Assembly: GCA_024449915.1 (NCBI GenBank)
Contig: JAMZAV010002018.1
Location: 62,001 to 126,000 of the forward strand
Direction of reading: 5' to 3'
DNA from: Sweltsa coloradensis
Lineage: Eukaryota > Arthropoda > Insecta > Plecoptera > Chloroperlidae
DNA: 64,000 nucleotides
Positions within the stretch are counted from its first letter, which is position 1. Each line of letters starts with the position of its first letter. Both the position numbers and the translations under genes were made by a program. Shown piece by piece: positions 23,035-35,183 of this stretch. Below the pieces are notes generated by a model. It had not been told where the DNA came from, did no database searches, and worked only from the letters and a program-made list of their open reading frames with translations.

Positions 23035-25522
23035 TGTCGCAGTGCGTTGTGTGTGACAGTCAGTGTGAAGCTGCTACGTTCAGGGAATCATCTTGGCATA
23101 TTCACGAGGTGAGCGAGTTTCACGTGGTTTCTATCAAACGGTAGCGATTATGACTTTGACTGAAAATGTTGCATCGAGATATTTGTGATTTCTCTTGGGA
23201 CTCAATTTAAACCTGCAAAGCCGGGCGCAAATTACTTTGAACACATTCGTGGCGGGTGGGGGGCGGTGGGAGGGAGGGGAGGGGTTGAACAGGATGAAAT
23301 ATCGTTTGTTTGTCCACTGTGCTGGAATTGTATTATATTACGAGCTGAAATAGAGTACTGCATAATTATGGAATATGTTTGTTTGTTGGGGGGTGGGGGT
23401 GGGCACTGTACTTGGAGAATCCACGATAAAATAGTTAATGGTGCAACCTAATTCACAACTCAAAATGCAACTCAGTCTTCAATTACTTTTTAATTAGATT
23501 TTTATTTCCTGAAGTAGTCTTGCCAGGTAATTGCTTTACGCGAACAGCATATCAAATTATAACTTTTCACACAATCGTTTCGTTATTAGACCTTTAGTAG
23601 GCGAAACATGCATGTTTTCTGACGATGCTAGTTACACCACAAAGCTAACAAATGTACACATACAATGCGGAGTAAATGAAAGCATGGTTTAGCTTCTAGT
23701 TTAGATACGTGTGACGGTCTCCCTACAGATCGTGACTCCACGGTCCCCCATGATCTAACCAGGAAGCCTGTGAATTATCCCAATGATTGGCTTGAATGAG
23801 GATGCCTGATCGACACTACTGAGCACAGAGGTTGTCGTTCACAGCCCGGTGTGATGTGCGAGACAGAGGTCTACTGTGAAGCTGTGACGTAGCAAGACGC
23901 AGGCTCTCAGCAGCGCGCACATTTATTTACGGAAGGAAGGAAGAGTTCATGATTAATGTACTCGAGAGCAAAGAATGCGGTCTTCTCGTGTAAGAAAAAC
24001 TTGTTACAGACGTGTTGAACGTTGAAGGATGGATGCTGTCCAAGATTAATGTCGTTGTTGTTTATGATTAGCTATTGTCAGGAAGTGTGTAAATAACTCG
24101 GTGGATACGCGTGCAGCTTTGGTATTGAAGGTTGCCGGTTCGAATCCCACCGACTGAATTTTTTATCAGGAAAAATGTAGGTGTGGTAGTTACCGTACAG
24201 CAAAATATCCCTACTTATACTGTTTTATATGTTTACCTTTACCATATAATAGATTGCATTTTTCTCACACGTAGTCAATCTCTGCATCTTCCACCCGTCG
24301 TCGCCTCCCCCTCCCACTCTCAATTTTTAGACATTCGTGTGACAACAGTTTCGTCGGTTGGGGGGCTCCCCCCTTCGACAATCACCAACGACAACGAGTC
24401 TACGACGACACGAACGATGACAAAGACGGCTGAATCTCATGAGACTTCCCTATTTCCCTCCCCCATGCCTGTTGCTGGATCTGTCGCGCACTGGACTGCC
24501 CACCCCGCATCCCAGAGTGGCGCATTATGCCAACTATCCACCGGGTTCAGATCAACGACTCCAGGGTAGTGGATCTTTTTCGCCTTCTCTTTGCCTCTTG
24601 CTCGGTTCTGTTTAGGATTTCGTTTCCTGCTGTTGCATTTTTTACAATTTAATTTATTTTTATCCCACGTGGATACTGGCTTTCGTCGCCCACCTCGCCG
24701 GCAATGTCTGGGAAATCAGAGTCGGCTATGTTGTACATGTATACCCTCGACCAGAAGTAAATCAAGGGCCGGGTACAGTTTGATTTACTTGTGGCCGATG
24801 TTATACACCGGAGGGTCTGATCGCACATGGGCGTGGTGGCTCTCAGTCGGACCGAGACATGATAAATCACCTGCCTTCAGGAATAATCAGATCTATTATT
24901 CGCCTTGCTTTGCATTCATGATCATGTTCGTCGCCTAATAAATATCTATCAGCTCGACACTTTCATTTCCGCAGCGTCTTTGTTGGGTGTTACTGTTGTG
25001 TGGTGTTGAGTCGGGAGAAGACATCTTCGTCGTGGTTTGGTTGATTAGGCCTAAAAGTTTCTTCTGACAGCTTTGACAACTTGTTCGCGGTGCCCTACTC
25101 GCGCACGTTTTGTTTCTCGACTACACCACTGTGTTTTTGGTTTCGCTAAAGGCGCGCTGGTGGGTCGTATTTTTCCTTTCTAAATTTATTTTAAAAACAT
25201 TTTTATCCCAGATGTCGATAAAAGTACTGTTTCTCTTAGGTTGTACCGGTACTGTGCAGTGTGCTATTTTTCTTAAAAACTAAACACACCGGAATTTAAT
25301 AAGTTCTTTAAAAATCTCTCTTTAATTGAGTTACTCTTTTCAACTAATTGGTCCGTGCTGCCGTGCACTTTAGTAAGTGTGTGTTTCCATATGTATGTTT
25401 TTTTACCCAGCAATGTTTGTAGGCCTAGTTATGTTATGCTGCATAATAGAGTGAAATTGGTGTACTGTGGGCCACGCCCCTTTTCCCTCCAACACTTTCA
25501 CGAACATATTCACTTTAATTAA
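23035..25522. other. 2.5 kb without an identifiable gene
   Basis: It contains a G-rich tract (23251-23284), a tRNA-like head (24097-24154), a GC-richer patch (24280-24560) and long T/A-rich sequence. ORFs at 24132-24569 and 24591-24938 are low-complexity-like and unrecognised. Confidence 0.45.
24097..24154 (+). repeat. tRNA-like SINE head
   Basis: CTCGGTG near the start can pair with CACCGAC at the end. GCCGGTTCGAATCCCAC is a clear B box. At 58 bases it is too short and irregular for a functional tRNA. Confidence 0.45.
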
Positions 25523-26232
25523 AAGCGAGCGAAGCGAGCGTTTCCATTTGACTCTGCCGGAAAAATTAGTCACTGGTTTTGTTTTTTTTTTTGTTTTTTT
25601 TTGTTTGTATGTCTCGCGATAACGTTCGAACGGAGGCTCGGATCGAGTTGAAATTTTCACCATCCGCAAGCTTTGTTTTTCGATTGAATGCCATTAGTTT
25701 TGTGGCAAAATCGTTCAAAAAGTTTAAAAGTTACATTAAAGTTAATCGAAAGTTTTTTTTTTCAAACTAACCGGCGACAAAATCTGAGATAGCCAAATCA
25801 TTTAGAATGTCCGTCCGGTCACGAATATGTTAATTTTATTTTGATCCGATAAGTAGTGTAGATGGAAATTACATAATAACAAAAGTAACGTTGCCATGGC
25901 AACGAAAAGACGCGCGAAGTTTCTAATGCACTGCCACCTCGAAGTTATCAAAATACTTTCGAGGAAGCAGTCTATTATTTGTCACCAAAGAGTTTGAATA
26001 GTTTTCCCAAGGAGTCAAGGTCCTCTAGATGGCGGTGGATTTTGTCCACAAAGTAAAGGTTTACACACGGGTTTACCCAAATACCTTGGCAATAATAAAT
26101 GATATTGGAAACATGGCCCTGTGGACAGCAAATGTCGCAAATTTTAAAATTAAAAAAAAATGTGCAATGTGGGTGTGGGTCTGGCTATAGCACGTGCTCG
26201 CTTGTCAACGCGTCCAACTGAGCGTTTCCTAG
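25523..26232 (-). mobile_element. non-autonomous Helentron-like element, copy B
   Basis: This is an inverted relative of copy A at 10337-11353. On the plus strand it starts AAGCGAGCGAAGCGAGCG and ends CAACTGAGCGTTTCCTAG. The subterminal 8-mers AAGCGAGC (25523-25530) and GCTCGCTT (26196-26203) pair perfectly. It matches copy A through the CCGCCATCTAGAGGACCTTG-type block and the GTTGCCATGGCAAC palindrome but has only one copy of the unit that is duplicated in A. Confidence 0.78.
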
Positions 26233-26830
26233 TAAACATGTACGTACGTATTAATATTGTAAAATACCATGTGCATTTGGAGGCTAACGACTGTAGCTTG
26301 TTTCTCGGGTGTTGTGAAATGTTCAAATTAAAAATAATTGCCATTATAATCAAACGTATGTGTTAGCAGCAGCCCAACAGCACAGTACTCGCTCAAATAA
26401 TAATTATGCCTATTACTGGTTTAGAAAACAATGCGACAGCTACTCTGGCAACTACCACGTGCATGCATGCCATGCCGTAAGTTACCAAGTTATAGTAGAC
26501 CGGTTGACTGTCGAGAACTTACTTATCTCTTTGATTTAGCGTCACAATCGCGTCTGGCACCTGTTCAATTGTTTCAAGGCTGTACATTGTTCGCTCCGCT
26601 CCAACTTCCGACTTAGGCCCTACTTGTCACAAGCTATAGAAACTACATTCCCACTGTAGTAGATTGTTGTACACTGTCTTCAACAACATAACTACACCTT
26701 ATTTGACGTCGGTGCGTATCCAAATTAACAAAATAGCCCCAAAACATGAATTTTTAATTTTTTTTGGATTGGAGAATATTTTACTACATATTTGTCTAAA
26801 TTAAATTGTTGTATTAGTAGTAAAAGTTAA

Positions 26831-26901
26831 CTCAGACTGGGGCTCGAACCCATAACTGTCAGCTCCGTGTACCTTACTCTTACCAGCTGAGCCATCGAGA
26901 A
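26831..26901 (-). repeat. tRNA-like SINE head
   Basis: The minus strand reads TGGCTCAGCTGGTAAGAG (A box and D arm) and, about 35 bases later, ATGGGTTCGAGCCCCAG (B box). The anticodon arm does not pair, so it is a tRNA-derived element rather than a gene. Confidence 0.55.
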
Positions 26902-29900
26902 ACATAACATTGTTATTTGTTGTGATTGTTGTGTTCTATGACAAAATGCCGCCTTATAAATTACACAATAACTATCCATTACTAGTCTACTTTGCCATTA
27001 TTTACAAACTGGTCACAATTATTTTAGCGGGCTTCGAAGTAGTGTTACGGTGAAATAAGTGCCTGGAGCAAGCTAAGCTGGAACTGAACGTAAATAAGCC
27101 GACTGCCAGCTAGACTGGGTGCATGTAAACCGGAAGTGGTTACTCATCGCCCATGTGGCACGGTTGATAAAAAGTCTTGACGAGAGAGACAGAAACTAGT
27201 AGTGTTTATCTGGTGCCGCCCGCGCTATGTTGTGCTACTGCTATCAGTAGATATCTGAATCACGCTCTTATCTTGCACTTTACTGTCTCATTGCACATGG
27301 CCGTGACAGGATGGCAACAGTGGGTGGATGTGGTGTGTTCGAGTTGTGCGATTACGATTTGACAATCGCAAGTTGCAACACTCGGTTGGAAACAATGTAT
27401 AGATACTAGGTTGAAAACAGATGTATTGTAGGCCTACATGATTGTAGAGACTCGATTACAAACTGAATATTGTAAGGACCCAGTTGAAAATTAATGTGTT
27501 TCAGGGACTCTGTTGAAATCTTTTATTGTAGAGGTTGACAATCGACAGAGCTTTCCATCTGTTAATTGCTTGTATAATTATACAGCCAATCCATGGCAAG
27601 CTGTTCCAATATTCTTATCACGTTGTTGCTGGACTTCTCTATCTATAGGCCTATGCATTTTGCATCGAACTTGCAACTTGCTCTTCAATTGCACTTTTCG
27701 ATTTCATTATCGATTCATAAATTCATATTAATTTATCCATTCCGTACTTCCGCCTAAATAGTTGTTGTATTTTGAACCAAACTCATCACTAGAAAAAATA
27801 GGTCTTGTCCGATTCTCGTGCGCTTCTTTCTTGAAAATTGAAATAGTTGAAATTATTAATTCTTTTGAAACAGCATTATTTCGTGGAAAGCTTCGCTTCG
27901 CGTGAGTTGAAACCCTGCTACATAGCAGGCTGTACAGTAATATCTCCACTCCACATCATTACGTTCAACAATAGTTTCGACTTTGAAGGTTACAGCTTGT
28001 TCGTGTGATAAGTCGTTGTCAAACGCTGTAATTTGGCGTTTTCGTTTCGGCCTCACGAAATTACACCTTTAAAAATATGTGTGACTTTTTAAACCGTATT
28101 AATTCCTACAAAACACACCAATCCCTAATTTGTTTCTGCATAACTTTGGCTTCGTTTTCCCATTCGTCTAGACTCGAGACACGAACCAATTGGACAATTA
28201 TGTTAATAAATTACCCGGGTAATCGGTCACCGTACAAAACAACTCGCAACTAAATCAAGAGCAACGAGGAGAAAAGAGTTTTGTCTGAGAACCGGTTGGT
28301 CCGGCCTGGCCCTGAAGATTGCTGCTCACTGGGTTTGAACCTGGTGCAGGCAACTACAACTGTCTAGTCTTGGACTCTGGGGAGATGGGAGCTTCTTGGA
28401 CCTCTCGTCATCATCCTCTTGGTGCCACGATTATCATTCTTGTAGATCCTCTCGATAGAGTGCATTGCAATCATCTGAGTCCATCGTGCTAATATGTCGA
28501 TGCCCCTATCTTCTGAGTCGTTGAGTCGTTCTACTGACTGGCTTTTATTGGCAATTTCTGATTAGATATAATACTTTTACGTAAATTTATGGTATCGGGG
28601 AAGGTGCTGCTTATGTATGGTAATTTTGCCTCGAGAAACTAAAGTCTAGATAGTCTTTCTTGACTGTTAGGTTTCAACATAGTCCTACTGAGATAGTGAG
28701 GCACGAATTCACAAAATAACTAATTACATATTCTAAGTAAGTTCTAATATGTTGTCGTGGAAGAGTGTAAATATATGCCGAGAGTTAGTTTTAGAAGGGT
28801 TTCAGCCAGGCCAGTAGTCTAAGTAAGTCTATCTTCATTATTTGAGACTCCACATTTCAACCCTCCGTGTACGTTCCCTCTATTATCCCCATGTCCCCGC
28901 TCGCGTGTCAGCTGTTTGCGGGTGTCTTGATGACACTGTACTGTAGAATCACATTCCCCGGCATCAAGAGGGCCGAGTGAGTGAGTGAGCTGTGTTGGTG
29001 TTCGGGTAAACCCCGGAAGCTCGCGCGGATCGTGACGCACAAAGCGCATGGCGGCGTTTACTCTGATCCCCGTGAGAACCTAGCACATGGCCACGTGCTC
29101 GTCCTGTCATCGTCCGCCGCCTCCACGTGTGTCTACACGTCTGTCACTTCTCAGGGGTGAACACAGCCCTCTTGTAGTCCAGGTCTCACTCCCACCTCGT
29201 CCGACTAGCGGAGACCCGGGTTCTATCCCCGCCCGGGGTTGGATCTGTTAATTCATTGAATCGACAACTTATCTAATCGATAACACTGTGCAATGATAAA
29301 TTATTCCACTGCAACTTAGCCGCCAATGATGTTCGGTTTGACGTGAATCCCGGATTCGGAATAACACATTATCATCCACATCCATTCATGACGTATCAGC
29401 CTTCGATGAAAATTTGACGACATCTCGACTCCGTTTGCGGTCACCGCATCTGGATTTACAACACTAATATTTCGGCGTTTGTCCAAAGGCCGCAGGCGTA
29501 CAGATTAGCACCCATCATTTTAAACAAAGAGTAGGTGGTATATTTAACTACCCTACACGCGTGTGTGTGTGGTGTGAGCAATCAAGCGGATTCCTGACGT
29601 GCGTGTCCCCGGAGTTTCCCTGGAATGTCTCGCTCCTCACGCGCGGCCGGAAGCATCCACGCGTCGCTGTTTGTACGCCGAGCACGTCACAAGACGTCGA
29701 CTCCACCGCCCTCGACTGCCGTGTGTGTGATTGCGGGATTCCTGTGGTTTACACTGATCCACTGTCTAGGTTCCACCTCGCTCTAACTAAACCACGACTT
29801 ATGTCTTTGTAGTCGACTAGTCGGGCTTTGAGTGTAGTTTATATGGCTGTCAGTGCCAGCAGAGCTAAACTGCACAGTAAAAAAAACTCGAAGGCAGGCC

Positions 29901-30009
29901 AAGAACCGTCTCGAACCGAACGACGTTTAAAATGTCAACAGTGATTGCTTAGCTGCTAAGTCAAGCTTGTCGGTGACATAAGCAACGAATTAATCCTCTA
30001 GCTGTCAAT
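26902..30009. other. 3.1 kb without an identifiable gene
   Basis: A degenerate tandem repeat of about 40 bases (27365-27545; GGTTGAAAAC/TATTGTAG-type units) is present. There is also a GC-richer stretch with many CpGs (28850-29250 and 29560-29720). A B-box-like GGGTTCTATCCCC lies near 29216 and a weak minus tRNA-like head near 29895-29975. ORFs here have no recognisable domain. Confidence 0.45.
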
Positions 30010-30151
30010 TGACCAGTGGTGATGTTCACGCCCTCTGACGTCACTGATCACGTGACGAATCAACATGGCCGCGTCAGTTGGGAAACTTTGTTTGTTTTCG
30101 GCATGTCCACAGTACAGTTAACCATCGCGTTATTTCATTTTAGAGTCTGAA

Positions 30152-30469
30152 ATGGTTCAATATTGCTGTGTACCAGGCTGTAAAAGCAATGCTTTGAGTC
30201 CAGGAATATCGTTTCATTCATTTCCAAAGGATAATGAGCTCAGTAAGCTGTGGAAAATAAAAATACGGCGCGATGAAAAGCTTAACAAAAAAGTGTCTTC
30301 TTCAATGAAGGTTTGCTCTGAACATTTTATAAAAACAGATTACAGAGACATTGTAAATGGATCGAGGAAATGTTTGAGTTCAAAAGCAATCCCCAGTGTA
30401 TTTTCATTCACATCCCCAAGGAAGAACAAAGGTGCCCGAAGAAAAATACGTTATGTGACGCCTATTTCG
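30152..30469 (+). CDS. transposase exon 1 (THAP zinc finger)
   Basis: It has 106 codons, a start at ATG in TGAAATGG context and a donor GTAAGT at 30470. The C2CH spacing (C5-x4-C10 ... C55-x2-H58) fits THAP. The exon itself is open. Confidence 0.88.
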
Positions 30470-31133
30470 GTAAGTAGCTAGGCCTAGGGCCTAGGCCTAA
30501 GACCTAGGCGCCTTATTTCTTGGCTTTCATATTGGGATAGGCCTAGGGCCTAGAACATAATTTTAATAGGTCTAGGCCAACAAGCTACCTATAACCAAAC
30601 CTTTAATAGAGCCATACATAAACGGAACATTGTTGTAGGGCTAGACCTACCTAGGCTTGGGCCTAGGCAATATCGACCTTGGCTCACGCCCTGCTTAAAG
30701 CCTAGGCCTAGGCCTAGTGAGAGAACCTCCCTATACCCATCACATACACATGTTACTTCATCCCCTAGCTTTGCCTGGAGTGCTGTTAAAATAAAAGACA
30801 TTGTGCCTGTCATTTCTAAGGTCAAATCCCCATGCTGGGACCATGCTCTAGGCCCCACTAGTAGGCCTAGGCCTAGCCAAAGCCATTGCCATTGTATCCA
30901 AAGCCTAGAGTAGACTGACGTCATGTAGTCATACACATGCTCTTGCACTCAATAACATTTTCCATAGGCTCCCATGCATAGGCCTAGCACCACAACTTCT
31001 TTGCCCAGCATAGAAAAAACTTGAGGAGAGCATGGGCATAGGCCTAATCTATCCTTGGGAATAGGCCTACTGTTCATATTGCCAGTTGTAGTGCCTAGTC
31101 CCAGTGTTTTAAAACAATTTTTTTTGTCAACAG

Positions 31134-31787
31134 AACTGCAACAGTGCAGCCCAAAATACACCGGTGCCTGAATTATCCGAAATGGAGGAGGCGGCAGCTG
31201 ACGGTTTACTGATGCTCTTTGCTGCCAACGACACAAGTGCAGAACCGACACACGACACAGTTGCCGAACCGACACACGACACAGTTGCCGAACAAACATC
31301 TCTACCCAATGACGCTCAAGATTTTAGTGCCGTTGTCAGTGACTTAAAATATAAACTAAATCAAGTTCAACGTGAAAACCTAGTTCTTGAGGCTGTTGTA
31401 GAACAGTTAAGACAAGAACTAAAGGAGGCCAAGACTCTGTTAAAAGATTTGGAAAGTGAGAAGGAAATAAAAGTTAACACTTTCAAAGCGCATCGTGATT
31501 TTACTATGGAAAAAGTTAAACACTCTGATGATTATCTTACGTACTATACTGGATTTGACAGTGTAGAAATGTACGAAGCATTTTGTGAATATATAAATCC
31601 GGGCAAAGAAACCTCTTACTCGAAAAAAATTGCAGTGGAAGATCAAATGTTACTGGTATTAAGCAAACTGCGTCAAGGATTTGACAATGCAGATTTAGCA
31701 TTCCGCTTTAATACCACTGTAAAGCTAGTATCAAAAATCTTCATTAACTTCATCAATGATTTTTATTACCGGCTAGGCTGCCTGTAA
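31134..31787 (+). pseudogene. transposase exon 2, first open part
   Basis: It is open from the acceptor at 31133 to a stop at 31785-31787. A 27-bp direct repeat (31240-31293, PTHDTVAE twice) precedes a coiled coil. The conserved sequence then continues in the next frame (IWPHRQVILENAPLDFKEKY), showing a +1 shift near the stop. Confidence 0.82.
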
Positions 31788-31867
31788 TATTTGGCCTCAT
31801 CGTCAAGTAATTCTTGAAAACGCCCCTTTGGACTTTAAAGAAAAGTATCCAACAACATTTATAATTT

Positions 31868-32419
31868 TTGGATGGAACAGAGATGAAGATTGAAAGTCCC
31901 TCTTCACTAGTGCTACAATCCCAGTCATTTTCCACTTACAAATCTGCTAACACAGTTAAAGGGCTAGTTGGCTGTGATCCAAAGGGGGGGATAATATTCA
32001 TATCTCAGTTGTACTCGGGTAGTATTTCCGACAAAAAAATCACAGAGGCCAGTGGGCTATACGATGTATTACGTGAAAAGTTGGAGAATAATGAAGTGTT
32101 ACCAGGTGATGTGGTAATGGTCGATAAAGGTTTCAATATTAAAAAAGAAATCGAAAGTCTAGGCCTTAATCTTAATGTTCCTCCTACAGCCAGCAATGAA
32201 CAGTTTGAAGAGCACGAGGTGTACGAAACTCGCAAAATAGCATCTTGCAGGGTTCATGTTGAACGTGCTATCAGGCGAGTAAAGACATTCAAAATCTTGA
32301 ACGGAGTTATACCCATTACATTCCTACCACATATTAACCAAGTGTGGACTGTTTGCTGCATTCTATCTGGCTTCCGTTGTGTAACGAAAAGCGATAGGCC
32401 TACTGCTGATGACAACTAG
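31868..32419 (+). pseudogene. transposase exon 2, DDE core part
   Basis: After a second +1 shift, this frame carries all three acidic candidates and ends with a stop at 32417-32419. GLVGCDPKGGIIFISQLYSG and SCRVHVERAIRRVKTFKIL are typical of DDE_Tnp_4 proteins. Confidence 0.85.
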
Positions 32420-33348
32420 CCTAGACTGAGAAAGTTAAAAAAAAAATCTTCTTCTTCTTCTTGCTAACATCCAGATTTGGTTTAAACCATTCTCTGCCTA
32501 GCCGCCCAGTAAAGTTCCGCCGCATATTTTCTCTTTTCCAAATTTTTTGTCTGCATTTGAATGGAATTGCATATTGGTCTACAATATTTTGAGCTAGGGT
32601 TGCCATTTGCTTATATCGACTGGCATGAACTTTTTCCAAAACAATTGATAGGCCCTACATTAATGGGTAAAGCTGCCGTATCATGAGGCACTCGATTCGC
32701 GCGTTGATTTTTTAAATTTAGCCAACATAATGAAAACTTACTAAATCAAACGAACCAATCGTATCCTAACCCTTTTTGCATAAGCAATTTTGCTTTTCTA
32801 GCGAACAGGATATCGGGTGAGCTCTTGAAAAATTTCCTAGAGCTGGCGCGGCAGGCAACTAGACAATTTCACTATCCTATATGGAAGTAATACCAAAACA
32901 AAAGAAACCGGTTTGTTTAGTGTTGTGGGCTGGCATCGCGCAAAAAAATGACCCATTTAGTGCCAGTATCACGCTCAAATGTCAAACGCCCGGAAAATGT
33001 AGAATTTTCTGTTCGTCACCCGTTCACCATGCATTAATGCAGCATGTAATGAGTTAGTAGATGATAATAATATGCTCTCGACTAGGCTAGCTCGTCTCTA
33101 CACGTCGAGCTTAAAAAAATCTCAAAATGTTTGGCAGGTAGGCCTATAGGCCTAGGTCCCTTATCTAACTTTGATCGATTTCCATTTCACTCTATCGATA
33201 TTAAATAGGCCCTACATATCAAATGGCAACATTAGCCTACTTTTAACAGTAGGACCTAACAATTAATAAAAAGGTGCATTAATAAAGAATTAGGCCTAAC
33301 CTTGTTGAACACATTTTAGTCCAATCTGGATCCACTGGTTAAAAGACG
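32420..33348. other. spacer between the two ISL2EU genes
   Basis: It contains a CTTCTTCTTCTTCTT run at about 32447-32461. The minus ORF 32421-32639 has no recognisable domain. No gene is called. Confidence 0.5.
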
Positions 33349-33514
33349 TACCGTATTTACTCGATTGCAAGCCAACCCCTGATTAAAAGTTAATTTTGCA
33401 AAAATGTATAGCATGCAAATACCCAAAGTTTGCCATCGATTCCAGGCCGGGGTGCAATTTTGAACTGCAAAATTGTGTAAAAAAAGGTAGGCTTGCAATC
33501 AGGTAAATACGGTA
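33349..33514. mobile_element. 166-bp MITE with TA target duplication, nested in ISL2EU
   Basis: TA-CCGTATTTACTCGATTGC at the left (33349) and GCAATCAGGTAAATACGG-TA at the right (to 33514) are inverted repeats of about 22 bases with a few mismatches, flanked by TA. This fits a mariner-like target. The interior is itself partly self-complementary. Confidence 0.75.
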
Positions 33515-33979
33515 AGTGTAGCAAATTAAATACGGAAGGTAGGCCTACCGGTACTTTATTTGCATTGTAAAGTAGGCCCTATATTCCAAATAAAGTGATC
33601 TAGGTACAACCTAATGAAATGCTACATTTACTCGATTCATTTTTTGTCACTTTATTTTAAGCCCCATTAGGCCTAGGCCTATAATAAATTTATACAGTGG
33701 AGCAACAGGTTAACTTGAAAATTCCACTACATGTTATCCAAAAAGGATTCTAGGTTACCTAGGCTTATAGGCCTATTGATTCTATGAAGGGTACTAATCA
33801 CAATAATATTGCACCTATGTAACTGTGTAGGCCTATCATTGGTACTAGGGCCTACACATAAATAGTGGGCTCTTCAATTTCCCTAAATAAAATAACTACT
33901 AGCTAGGCCTATTCATATTTACAATTTTACAAACAGCAATAGGTATTTACAATATTTACAAACGGGTCGGGGGTTGCGT
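33515..33979. other. downstream region of the YqaJ gene
   Basis: It is AT-rich with several TAGGCCTA units and no ORF of note. It would include the 3' UTR of the minus-strand gene. Confidence 0.45.
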
Positions 33980-35183
33980 TCACAACTCTATGGTATTTAA
34001 GTGACCTAAAAAGTGGTCAACATAAAATTTACTCAGTTTGAGCAACATGGCATCACAGAACGAGTTGTCTTTCCTGATCCTCTCAACCCACACATCTTTA
34101 CCGTTAAAAACAACAAAGTCACACCACTGAAGTCCACAAAGAACCATCTGTCCCTGCACTTGAAAATAATAGTCACTGTTCTCTTTGAGATGAAGCTTTC
34201 CATTCACAACACAGCACGAAAACTTTGCATCGCAAGCCTCTTCCATTGATTTATTACGTTTAGAAATAGGGCACTTAATTTCTAAAAGTCCAAATTCAGG
34301 ATCTTCATCTCGATCGTGTAGTTTTCCATCTGGCGAGCAACCAAGATAGGGGATACTGGGGTTCACCACAAACCCAGCAGAAAATTCTGTGACAGGTTTA
34401 CCCACTGAATGCATATGTTTTATGTATGCCACACGCGCGATTGCCTCTTGCTTACGGCCATATGCTATACTTTGAACTCTGTCTAAATTTGGACCTTGGT
34501 ACAGCATGGCAAGAAATGAACTGTTAACGGCCTTTTTCCGCTTGCATATCAAGCCGAATTGTGAAGCGGTGAGTCGGACTTTTCTTGATCTATGCCAGAG
34601 ATCATTATTTTGACATCTTGTTTGTTCTTCTAATATCACTGCATTTTCCAACGTTATGTAGGTAGTATTTGGTATGGCTATGTTGCCGGGTAGACCCTCG
34701 GGCAGCTCCAATCCAGGGATCGGGAGGGCTGGATACTGTGCTGCGGGTTGTATATTGTTGTAGCACTGTACTGGCTCATACAATTTTAATTGGTGTGCTA
34801 GTGTACTTCCAATGGGTACTTGGCCACTTGGCAGCTGAACCATCTGTTGGTGGCTTCGTGGGGTTAGTAAGTAGCCCAGCGGAAAATCTGAATTTGCTTC
34901 TTTAATTTTTTTTGCCATTTGACTTATTTCTTCACACGAAGGGGGTGTCCTGCCTTGAAGAGTCTTGAAGGTGCATGTGGGTGGATCCTTTTTCCTGGAC
35001 ATCTTAGGTTTCGCCAATATTGTCTCCATGAGTGGATCAGCCTCGATTTTGTCCCCCCGGGGCTTGTGCCACTTCTGTTCCTCGCTCGTGCATGTTGTTG
35101 CCTCCGGCACTTCAGTGTAACCCATGAGCACCCAGTGATTCAGCTGGTGAATAAGTGCAGCCAGATGGATACACTTCCCTTGT
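33980..35183 (-). CDS. YqaJ protein exon 3
   Basis: Acceptor TTATTTCAG ends at 35184. The exon runs to the stop codon at 33982-33980 and carries the second half of the SWIM finger (GQGKCIHLAAL) and the whole nuclease domain. Confidence 0.88.

Larger units (their letters stand above)
30152..32419 (+). pseudogene. THAP-domain DDE transposase of the ISL2EU element, frameshifted
   Basis: Exon 1 (30152-30469, 106 residues) is a THAP zinc finger: C5, C10, W34, C55, H58 and an AIPSVF box at 80-85. Exon 2 starts at 31134 after a TTTTGTCAACAG acceptor; the junction is phase 0. It encodes a Glu-rich coiled coil, then an HTH_Tnp_4-like segment (KIAVEDQMLLVLSKLRQGF ... LAFRF), then a DDE_Tnp_4-like core. 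Catalytic candidates are D in FDGTEMKI (31871-31873), D in VMVDKGFN (32123-32125) and E in HVERAIRRVK (32261-32263). Two single-base insertions break the frame, one just before 31787 and one just before 31871. The THAP finger would bind the ends and the DDE core would cut them. Confidence 0.87.

Noticed and set aside
24132..24938. Two consecutive plus-strand ORFs (145 and 115 codons)
   Set aside because: The composition is Ser/Thr/Pro-rich from simple sequence, the first begins inside a tRNA-like repeat, and no domain is seen.
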